A DNA stretch of 64,000 nucleotides from Actinomadura citrea. GTDB lineage: Bacteria > Actinomycetota > Actinomycetes > Streptosporangiales > Streptosporangiaceae. The stretch is from contig NZ_JACCBT010000001.1 in assembly GCF_013409045.1 (NCBI RefSeq), positions 8,596,669-8,660,668 of the forward strand. The letters run 5' to 3'. The notes below the pieces were generated by a model. It saw nothing but the letters and a program-made list of their open reading frames with translations. It made no database searches and was not told the DNA's origin. Below, in pieces: positions 57,763-64,000 of this stretch. Position numbers and translations under genes: made by a program. How positions within the stretch are numbered: the first letter of the stretch is position 1; each line of letters starts with the position of its first letter.

Positions 57763-58713
57763 TCAGATGGGCGGGGCGACGCGTTTGACGTAAGAGGTGA
57801 TCGGAGCGGTTTCCACGCGTTCGACGCCGTCCAGAGATCCGATCCGGTCACTGAGGTAGGTGTACAGGGCGTCCTCGTCCCGGCAGACGGCGATGGCCAG
57901 GAGATTGTGCGGACCGGTGACCGCGCCGACGAAGGCCGCCTCAGGGTCGGCGGCCAGCGCTCGGGCGGTGTCGGCGAGCCGGGACGGAGTGACGGTCAGC
58001 CAGATCAGGCACTGGGCCGGGAAACCCAGCAGCACGGGGTCGACCTCGACATCGAAGCGGAGCGTGCCGGAGCGGCGCAGTTCCTCCAGCCGCCGGCGGA
58101 CCGCCGACTCCGACCAGCCGACGTGGCCGGCCAGTCTCGGATAGGCGGCGCGGCCGTCGGCGGCCAGGACGGGGAGCAGCCGGCGGTCGAGATCGTTCAG
58201 GGCGATCGGGGTGGCGGCGCCGCCGGGCGGCGGACGGAGCGCGCAGACCTGCTCGCCGGTGAGCGCCGACGTCCGGCCGAGCCAGCGGTGCTCCATCAGG
58301 TGGCGCAGCAGCCGGTACGCCTCCACGCCGAGGATGCGCGGGTGGCGGGCCAGCCCCGCCAGCGGGGCTGCGCGTCCGGCGGGAGCACGGACGATGAAGG
58401 CGATCTCGGTTCCGCTCGACAGCACGGTCACCCAGGCGGTGTCGGAGCGCCGCGCCAGTTCCCGGGCCAGGCCGGCGGCGTCGGGGGGCGGCACGCGGAG
58501 CCGGACGAGCCACTCGGCGTGGCCGGCGCCGCGGCCGTCGACGACGGCCGTCACCCGGGCCGTGCCGGTGGCGCGCAGCCGTGCGAAACGGCGGGCGGCC
58601 GTGCGGTCGGAGACGCCGAGGACCTCGGCGATCCGGCTGAACGGGGCGCGCCCGTCGAGATGGAGCGCATGCAGCAACTGCAGGTCGAGCTGCCCGAGCG
58701 TGGCCGAATCCAC
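57763..58713 (-). CDS. Lrp/AsnC-family regulator with two HTH-ligand modules
   Basis: 316 residues from the GTG at 58713; longer frames would overlap the divergent VOC gene. It carries two complete Lrp-type modules: an HTH at residues 5-55 (LDLQLLHALHLDGRAPFSRIAEVLGV) and another starting near residue 170 (LNDLDRRLLPVLAADGRAAYPRLAGHVGWSE), each followed by an alpha/beta ligand domain. Internally duplicated forms are known in actinobacteria. Its likely target is the divergent VOC/esterase operon. Confidence 0.8.
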   Translation of the reverse strand: MDSATLGQLDLQLLHALHLDGRAPFSRIAEVLGVSDRTAARRFARLRATGTARVTAVVDGRGAGHAEWLVRLRVPPPDAAGLARELARRSDTAWVTVLSSGTEIAFIVRAPAGRAAPLAGLARHPRILGVEAYRLLRHLMEHRWLGRTSALTGEQVCALRPPPGGAATPIALNDLDRRLLPVLAADGRAAYPRLAGHVGWSESAVRRRLEELRRSGTLRFDVEVDPVLLGFPAQCLIWLTVTPSRLADTARALAADPEAAFVGAVTGPHNLLAIAVCRDEDALYTYLSDRIGSLDGVERVETAPITSYVKRVAPPI

Positions 58714-58798
58714 CAGAAGATCGTACGTCGGTGTCGGATCACGGCGTTCGGGGTGCTCTCCGGTGACGTGGCCCGGACGGGTGCCGCAGCATCGGCGC

Positions 58799-59674
58799 AT
58801 GACCCACGACATCCATGGTCTCCACCACACCGGCATCGTCGTCCGCGATCTCGGCTTGCTGGAGCGCACCTACATCTCGCTCGGCTTCACCCTGAGCCCC
58901 CGCTCCCGGCACCTGCTGAACGAGCGCCCCGGGAAGCCACCGGTTCCCGGCTGCACCGCCAACCGGTGCGCCCTCTTCGGCGGGGCCTACATCGAACTGC
59001 TGGGCATCGTGGACGAATCCGCGCCCGACCCCTGGCATACCAAGGCGATGGTCGACCAGTACGAGGGGTTCCGGCTGCTCAACTTCGACACCGACGACGC
59101 GGAGGCGGCGGACCGGCGGCTGACCGGCGCCGGGCTGCGCACCTCCGGCGTCCTGGACCTGGAACGCGACGTCGACACCGAGGAGGGGACCCGCACCATG
59201 CGCGCCCGCGCCGTGCACCTCGACCCGCGTTCGACGCCCGAGGGCTACGTCGGAATCGCCCAGCACCTCACCCGCGAGTACGTGCACCAGCCGCGCTACC
59301 TGCGCCACCCCAACGGCGCGCGGGCTCTGGAGGCGGTACTGATCGTGGTCGACGACGCCGGTCTCGACGCGGTCGTGTCCCGGTACGCCGCCATCCTGCA
59401 GACCTCGCCCGTGCGACGGGGGCATCTCACGGTGGTGGAGCTGGCGGAGGGCCGCCTCGAACTCGTCCGCGCCTCGGACGCGGAACGGGCACTGCCCGGA
59501 GAGCCCGTCCCGGCCGCGTCCTATCCGGCCGCCATGACCATCGCGGTCGACGACCTCGCCGCCGCGCGCACGCTCGTCGAGAACGGCGGGACCGCCACCC
59601 GAACGGTCGGCGGCGGGTTCTTCGTCTCCGCCCGGGACGCCGGCGGCGCGGGCTTGACCTTCACCGCCCGATGA
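58799..59674 (+). CDS. VOC-superfamily (glyoxalase-like) protein
   Basis: 291 residues, two glyoxalase/VOC units: the first begins GLHHTGIVVRDLGLLERTY and contains GAYIELLGI, the second begins ALEAVLIVVDDAGLDAVV and ends 'GGAGLTFTAR'. A His and a Glu at metal positions (H10 and E in YIELLG) are present in the first. Metal-dependent isomerisation, ring cleavage or simple binding are all possible. ATGA overlap with the esterase gene. Confidence 0.75.
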   Translation: MTHDIHGLHHTGIVVRDLGLLERTYISLGFTLSPRSRHLLNERPGKPPVPGCTANRCALFGGAYIELLGIVDESAPDPWHTKAMVDQYEGFRLLNFDTDDAEAADRRLTGAGLRTSGVLDLERDVDTEEGTRTMRARAVHLDPRSTPEGYVGIAQHLTREYVHQPRYLRHPNGARALEAVLIVVDDAGLDAVVSRYAAILQTSPVRRGHLTVVELAEGRLELVRASDAERALPGEPVPAASYPAAMTIAVDDLAAARTLVENGGTATRTVGGGFFVSARDAGGAGLTFTAR

Positions 59675-61038
59675 TCGTCGAAATGGCCGCGGGCCGGGTG
59701 CGCGGCGTCTCCGAGGGGCCGCTCACCGCGTTCCGCGGCATTCCCTACGCCCGTGCCGACCGCTTCGCCGCACCCGGGCCGGTGCGGCCCTGGCCCGGGG
59801 TGCGGAACGCCTCCGCACCGGGTCCGGCCGCCCCGCAACCCGCGTCCCGCCTCGAACGCGTGATGGGCGGCTTCCAGGCCGCCCAGTCGGAGGAGAAGTG
59901 CCTGACACTGAACGTGTGGGCGCCTCCCGGCGATGGCCATCCGGTGCTCGTCTTCCTGCACGGCGGCGGCTTCACCAGCGGCTCGGGCGGGCTGGACTGG
60001 TACGGCGGGGGGGAACTGGCCGCTCAGGGAGACCTGGTGGTCGTGACCCTCAACTACCGCTTGGGCGTGCTCGGCTTCCTGCGCCTCCCCGGGCTGAGCG
60101 AGGGGAACCTGGGACTGCTCGACCAGCTCGCCGCGCTCCGCTGGGTACGCGACAACGTCGCCGCCTTCGGCGGTGATCCAGGCAAGGTGACGGTGGCCGG
60201 CCAGTCGGCGGGCGCCCAGTCGATCCTGGCGCTGCTGTCCGGTGGTCGTGCCCACGGGCTGTTCGGGCGCGCGATCCTGCAGAGCACGCCCGCGGGCATG
60301 CTCCCCGATTCGCCGGACGAGGCCGAACGGACCGGTGCCCTCCTGCTGGACGAACTCGGCGTCGAACCCGGACAGGCCGCACGGCTCGTGGACCTCCCCG
60401 TCTCCGGCCTGCTGGCCGCCCACGGCGCCGTGGCCCGCCGCACCGCCGCACCGCTCAGTGCCGTGCCGCCGTTCCAGCTCGTCGCCGACGGCGACCTGGT
60501 GGCGGCCGACCCGGTGGCAGAGGTCGGCCGGCGCGCCGCGGGCGGCGTCCAGCTGATGATGGGCACCACGCGCGATGAGGCGGCGGCGTTCTACGCCCTC
60601 GACGACCAGGTGGCGGCGCTCGGTCCCGACGAACTCGCGCGCATCGCCGCCCACTGGTTCGGCGACCCCGGCCGCGCGGCGCCGGAAGGCCGGACGGCCG
60701 CCCGGATCGCCATCGACCTCGCCACCGACCAGATGTTCCGTGAACCCACGCTCCGCCTGGCGGAGTCACTCACCGGCAACGGCGCCGCGCCCTGGCTCTA
60801 CCGCTTCGACTGGCACCCACCGCACAGCCCCTACGGCGCGTGCCACTGCATCGACCTGCCTTTCGTCCTCGGCACCCCGGGTGCCTGGCGTGACGCGCCC
60901 ATGCTCGACGGCGCCCCGCCGGCCGGCCTCGTCCGCGAGGTACGCCGCCACTGGACCGGCTTCGTCCGCCAAGGCGACCCCGGCTGGGCCGCGGGCACCA
61001 CTCACCACTTCACGGACGAGCCCGCCGGCCGCACGTAA
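59671..61038 (+). CDS. Type B carboxylesterase
   Basis: 455 residues. Alpha/beta hydrolase of the acetylcholinesterase/type B family: oxyanion VFLHGGGFTSGS, nucleophile Ser in VAGQSAGAQS, acid in GTTRDEAAAF, and His in ACHCIDLPFVLG. Intracellular (no signal). Coupled with the VOC protein, so perhaps both act on one ester-bearing metabolite. A longer plus frame runs in from 57907 but is a shadow of the Lrp gene. Confidence 0.9.
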   Translation: MIVEMAAGRVRGVSEGPLTAFRGIPYARADRFAAPGPVRPWPGVRNASAPGPAAPQPASRLERVMGGFQAAQSEEKCLTLNVWAPPGDGHPVLVFLHGGGFTSGSGGLDWYGGGELAAQGDLVVVTLNYRLGVLGFLRLPGLSEGNLGLLDQLAALRWVRDNVAAFGGDPGKVTVAGQSAGAQSILALLSGGRAHGLFGRAILQSTPAGMLPDSPDEAERTGALLLDELGVEPGQAARLVDLPVSGLLAAHGAVARRTAAPLSAVPPFQLVADGDLVAADPVAEVGRRAAGGVQLMMGTTRDEAAAFYALDDQVAALGPDELARIAAHWFGDPGRAAPEGRTAARIAIDLATDQMFREPTLRLAESLTGNGAAPWLYRFDWHPPHSPYGACHCIDLPFVLGTPGAWRDAPMLDGAPPAGLVREVRRHWTGFVRQGDPGWAAGTTHHFTDEPAGRT

Positions 61039-61396
61039 GAGCAGACCGTCGTCCCCGTTCTCTTCGACGGTCATCGCCGACTGCCCCGACCGCGTCCGCC
61101 AGATCATGGCCGATCGCGGCATGCGGCTGCCCAGGGCGTATCAGCCGCGCTGACGGTCGCCCCCATCGCTCCGGAGGCGGCGGACTTTCCTCCATTCCGC
61201 CGATCGGGTGTGCGCGCCGCCGGTGGACCTCCCCGATGGACGAGGCACCGGGATGCGGAAGGGTGCCCGGGGGGAACTGAAAGCTGGCCGTGGCGGTCAG
61301 GTGGGGTACTCGCATAGCGGGCGAGAAGGTTTCAATCGGTCGTCGAATTGCTTCGTTCTCCCGATATCGACGGGTCGGTGCGCCGGCTTTCTTCCA

Positions 61397-61425
61397 TTGA
61401 CCGGCCCGGCACCCCTTGTTATGGT
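61397..61425 (+). promoter_or_regulatory. Promoter of the lanthipeptide operon, in a 498-bp gene-free stretch (61039-61536)
   Basis: TTGACC (61397-61402), 17-bp spacer, TATGGT (61420-61425), a near-ideal vegetative promoter about 105 bp before the first GTG of the cluster. The rest of 61039-61536 shows only weak frames of unlikely composition. Confidence 0.7.
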
Positions 61426-61536
61426 CACTCTGCGTGAAAGATTGCGTACACAGAGTTTCCTGACGTCCGTCCCGCGGGCCGCCGAATCGCGACGAAGAAT
61501 GGCGCGCCGGCGGCCGGGAGCGCAAGGAGGTGAGCC

Positions 61537-61908
61537 GTGAGGTCTGGCCCGAAGCCACCCAGCGACCTGACGAAGCACAAGGGCATCGAGACCGTCCGCC
61601 AGATCCAGTTCCTGATGGTCCTGTGCTCGGTGCTGCCGCCGGACGGAAAGGCGCGCGAGATGCTCAGGCTCGCGCTCGACGTCAGCAACGAGGAGTTCCC
61701 GGACGGTGTCGAGCCGATTCACGATCTCCACCCGCAGGCCACCAAGACCTGGCTCGAGTTCTTCTGGACTCGGGTCGGCATTTCCCCCGAGGAAAGGGAG
61801 TTGATCGACTGGCAGAACGACAAGCCGAGCATGGACATCGCCGTCGAAGAGCTCCAGGAGGCCGAGCGCAGACTCGGCATCAGGCTGGCGCCTCGAACGG
61901 TCGAGTGA
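61537..61908 (+). CDS. durN: Probable DurN/Cinorf7-like lysinoalanine-forming protein
   Basis: 123 residues from GTG with a perfect AGGAGGT. Soluble, helical, Trp- and Phe-containing ('KTWLEFFWTRVGISPEERELIDWQND' region; landmark WLEFFWTRVG). It stands immediately before a cinnamycin-type precursor, the position and size of cinorf7/durN. DurN is known to join Ser6 and Lys19 of the duramycin core as lysinoalanine. Both residues are kept in this core. Identification rests on size, position and the cluster, because I cannot align it. Confidence 0.75.
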   Translation: MRSGPKPPSDLTKHKGIETVRQIQFLMVLCSVLPPDGKAREMLRLALDVSNEEFPDGVEPIHDLHPQATKTWLEFFWTRVGISPEERELIDWQNDKPSMDIAVEELQEAERRLGIRLAPRTVE

Positions 61909-61932
61909 ACAGCAACGAACCAGGAGGAAGAA

Positions 61933-62172
61933 ATGTCACCCAGCACGATTCTGCGGCACGCCGCCGCCGACGCCGACGTCCGCACGGAACTGCTCGCCGG
62001 AGCGGGACGGTTCGGTGTGCCCGCCGCCGCCGTCCCCGCCGCCGTCGCGCAGCCCGACACCGCCTCGCTGGGCTACTGGACCGAGGGCGTCGCCGCCGTC
62101 GACGCCTACGCCTGCGCGTCCACGTGCAGCTCGGGGCCGTTCACCTTCGCGTGCGACGGCAGCACCAAGTAG
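61933..62172 (+). CDS. lanA: Cinnamycin/duramycin-type class II lanthipeptide precursor
   Basis: 79 residues: a 60-residue leader and a 19-residue core, CASTCSSGPFTFACDGSTK. The leader ends AYA, the AxA-type site used in the cinnamycin family, and has the family's ADADVRTEL and TASLGYWTE segments. The core keeps every position needed in cinnamycin: Cys1, 5 and 14, (Me)lanthionine partners Thr4, Thr11 and Thr18, Ser6 and Lys19 for lysinoalanine, and Asp15 for hydroxylation. It differs at 2, 3, 4, 7, 13 and 17 (A, S, T, S, A, S). It has a GGAGGAAG ribosome site. Known members bind phosphatidylethanolamine; Phe7 of the binding loop is Ser here. Confidence 0.93.
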   Translation: MSPSTILRHAAADADVRTELLAGAGRFGVPAAAVPAAVAQPDTASLGYWTEGVAAVDAYACASTCSSGPFTFACDGSTK

Positions 62173-62185
62173 CGCCTCCGCGTTA

Positions 62186-62243
62186 GCGCCCGGCCTCGCG
62201 CCGGGCGCGCGGAACACCGATGGGCCGAAGCCATCGGCCCATC
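62186..62243 (+). terminator. Two perfect hairpins between precursor and lanM
   Basis: Hairpin 1: GCGCCCGGC (62186-62194) with GCCGGGCGC (62200-62208), loop CTCGC. Hairpin 2: GATGGGCCGA (62219-62228) with TCGGCCCATC (62234-62243), loop AGCCA, a perfect 10-bp stem. No T-tract, so partial termination or RNA stabilisation is likely, favouring precursor over synthetase. Position typical for RiPP operons. Confidence 0.65.
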
Positions 62244-62298
62244 ACCTCCGACCTTCCCCCACAGGCGAGACTGTCCCACAGGCGAGGAGCCCGCCCGC

Positions 62299-64000
62299 GT
62301 GAAGCCGACCTTTCCCGTGGACCTCGCGGCCCGGGCCGCGAACCTGTCCGAGCGGATCCAGATCGTGTCCGCCCTCGGCCCGCCGTCCGGCGCGGAGCCG
62401 CTGGAGGCCTTCGACGCCTGGAGGATCGACCGGCTGGCCGCCAAGCTGGCCGCCAAGTTCGGCGCGGAGACCAGCCCCCGGTCGGAGCGGCACACGGAAG
62501 AGTCGCTGCGCGAGACCCTGCGGGCCTATCGCGCGCACGAGCTCGGCCTCACCGACCCCGAAGGCCGTCTGGGCCGGATGCTGGCGGACCTCCACCGAGG
62601 CTGGCTGCCGGTCTACCGGGAGACGCTGGACGGGTTCGACCCCGGCGACGAGGCGTTCGCGGCGGCGGACTGGCGCTCGGACGAGGTCTACCACGGCCGG
62701 CTCGCCACCGCCTGCGAGCCCTTCCTGGTGGAGCTCGGCCGCCGGCTGACCAGCGCGATCGACGGCGGCGGGCCCGCGGTCCGCGTCGACTCCCGGCTGG
62801 TGGCCGACTTCCAGGCCTACCTGCTCGACCGGTTCGAGCTGGCGCTGGCCTGGGCGGTGGAGACCGACGCGAAGGTGCACTGCCGGCTGCACGGGATCGA
62901 CCCGGCGAGCGCGACCCACGACGACTACCTCGCCTACCTCGACAAGACGTTCGCCGACACCGACGCCTATCACCGCTTCTACCTGGAGTTCCCCCTGCTC
63001 GGCCGCTGGCTCGCCCAGACGACCGGGCAGCTCGCCGAGCACGGCGCCCAGATGGTCGGCAGGCTCCGCGACGACGCCGCCGAGCTGTCCGAGTCGTTCT
63101 TCGGGCGGCCCGTCGCGGCGGTGCGGACCGCGCGGCTCGGCCGTTCCGACCACCACGCCGGGGGCCGCAGCGTCGCGATCGTCGAGGTCGAGCTCGCGGA
63201 CGGCGCGCAGGAGTCCGTGGTCTACAAGCCCCGCGGCCTGGAGGGCGAGGCCGGGTTCCAGGGGCTGCTGGCGCGGCTGCGCGCCGACGGCGTCCTCGAC
63301 TATGCCGAGCGGGCCGTGCTCCGGAGGGACGGCTACGGCTTCGAGGCGCTGATCCCGCCGGGACGCAACCGGGTCGCCACCCGGGAGGAGGCCGAGCGCG
63401 TCTACGCCGAACTCGGCGGCTACCTGGCGATCTTCTATGTGCTGGGCGGCGGCGACCTGCACTTCGAGAACGTCCTCATCGCGGACGGCCACGCCTTCAT
63501 CTGCGACTGCGAGACGGTGCTCGGAGCCCTGCCCAAGGGGTGGCCGCGCCCGTCGGGGACGCTGATGGACTCGGTCTTCAGGACCGGACTGATCGAGTGG
63601 CCGAGGAGCGGCGCGGCACCCGAGGGCGAGATGCGGATCAGCGGGTACACCGGCGGCGGCGGTTACGAGATGCCGATGCCGGTGCCGCAGGTCGACCGCC
63701 TGCAGTCCTTCGCGTCGTCCGTCAGCTACCGCGAAGGAGTGCGGGTCGACCCGGGGGCCGCCAACCGGATCTTCGTCGGCGAGGAGCTGACGCACGCCGA
63801 GGAGTTCGTCGACGCCATCGGGACCGGTTTCGACCGGGTCTACGAGTGGTTCCGGCGGCGGCCCGACGAGGCGATCGCCTGCGTCCGCGAGCTGTTCTCC
63901 GGTTCGGGCGTCCGCTTCGTCAACTGGAGCACCCAGGTCTACTCGCAGCTGCTCGCGGCGGCCCTGCACCCGCGGTGCCTGCTGGAGCCGCTGGAGGCCG
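62299..64000 (+). CDS. lanM: Class II lanthipeptide synthetase LanM, 3' end outside window
   Basis: At least 567 codons from GTG at 62299 (GAGGAG 9 nt upstream). The visible part is the dehydratase (DUF4135) domain, with the kinase-like residues Lys in VVYKPRGL (about 310), GGGDLHFENVLI (about 385) and ICDCETV (about 405). It phosphorylates and eliminates Ser/Thr of the core. The cyclase domain with its zinc ligands lies beyond the edge. Expected next genes in the family: a CinX-type Asp hydroxylase and an ABC exporter. Confidence 0.95.
   Translation, partial: MKPTFPVDLAARAANLSERIQIVSALGPPSGAEPLEAFDAWRIDRLAAKLAAKFGAETSPRSERHTEESLRETLRAYRAHELGLTDPEGRLGRMLADLHRGWLPVYRETLDGFDPGDEAFAAADWRSDEVYHGRLATACEPFLVELGRRLTSAIDGGGPAVRVDSRLVADFQAYLLDRFELALAWAVETDAKVHCRLHGIDPASATHDDYLAYLDKTFADTDAYHRFYLEFPLLGRWLAQTTGQLAEHGAQMVGRLRDDAAELSESFFGRPVAAVRTARLGRSDHHAGGRSVAIVEVELADGAQESVVYKPRGLEGEAGFQGLLARLRADGVLDYAERAVLRRDGYGFEALIPPGRNRVATREEAERVYAELGGYLAIFYVLGGGDLHFENVLIADGHAFICDCETVLGALPKGWPRPSGTLMDSVFRTGLIEWPRSGAAPEGEMRISGYTGGGGYEMPMPVPQVDRLQSFASSVSYREGVRVDPGAANRIFVGEELTHAEEFVDAIGTGFDRVYEWFRRRPDEAIACVRELFSGSGVRFVNWSTQVYSQLLAAALHPRCLLEPLEA

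Noticed and set aside
57907..59670. Long N-terminal extension of the carboxylesterase frame
   Set aside because: It lies antisense to the Lrp gene and out of frame with the VOC gene; the protein-like sequence begins only at the ATG at 59671.
61208..61540. 110-codon plus-strand frame before the lanthipeptide genes
   Set aside because: It runs through the promoter at 61397-61425 and has no recognisable protein features.

Overview
The window is about 64 kb of very GC-rich DNA with strong third-position G+C bias, frequent GTG/TTG starts, many ATGA translational overlaps, Tat and lipoprotein signals and a LanM lanthipeptide gene. It is most consistent with a filamentous actinomycete (Streptosporangiales such as Actinomadura is my guess, not proven). 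I saw no rRNA, tRNA, CRISPR array, integrase or transposase. The window opens inside an AAA+ ATPase gene and closes inside lanM.

Layout. (1) 1-5616: a beta-helix/AAA+ fusion, a Tat-exported M28 peptidase and two tandem paralogous proteins of unknown function. (2) 5783-23684: an accessory catabolic-looking island. It holds two paralogous secreted beta-propellers, two pairs of amidohydrolase genes (each pair one intact and one stripped of metal ligands), a carbohydrate-type ABC importer without its ATPase, two DegT-type PLP aminotransferases, a luciferase-like flavin oxidoreductase, an enolase-superfamily enzyme, a DapA-family aldolase/lyase and a winged-helix regulator. The promoter regions share an 18-bp palindrome, TTWCGGTCTAGACCGWAA, that usually overlaps a promoter element, so this looks like one regulon. 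(3) 34201 down to 23734 on the minus strand: a tightly coupled 13-gene operon. It encodes a LigAB-type extradiol dioxygenase, an ACMSD-like amidohydrolase, a semialdehyde dehydrogenase, 4-oxalocrotonate tautomerase and decarboxylase, an isochorismatase-fold hydrolase, a creatininase-fold protein, a GntR/FCD regulator and an NrtA/SsuA-type ABC importer. Together they look like uptake plus meta-cleavage of a carboxylated (possibly aminated) aromatic, as in the protocatechuate 2,3-cleavage route. A 23-bp near-perfect palindrome lies upstream.

(4) 34485-45463: a type IV secretion-like locus with a VirB4-like ATPase, an SCO6880-like protein, a VirB6/TrbL-like protein, two proteins sharing a pilin-like membrane hairpin, a transglycosylase/NlpC hydrolase, a possible VirB8-like lipoprotein and a VirD4-like coupling ATPase whose Walker B acids are replaced by amides. 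No relaxase is present. (5) 45577-54288: an apparent pseudokinase with a heptad-repeat stalk, facing a MoxR/DUF58/transglutaminase-like set and a membrane-anchored beta-propeller. (6) 54612-61038: an I36-type inhibitor, an MFS exporter with a divergent LysR gene, a two-HTH Lrp protein, a VOC protein and a type B carboxylesterase. (7) 61397-64000: the start of a cinnamycin/duramycin-like class II lanthipeptide cluster (promoter, DurN-like lysinoalanine enzyme, precursor with core CASTCSSGPFTFACDGSTK, lanM cut by the window end).

All functions are read from sequence and remembered family motifs. No database search was run.
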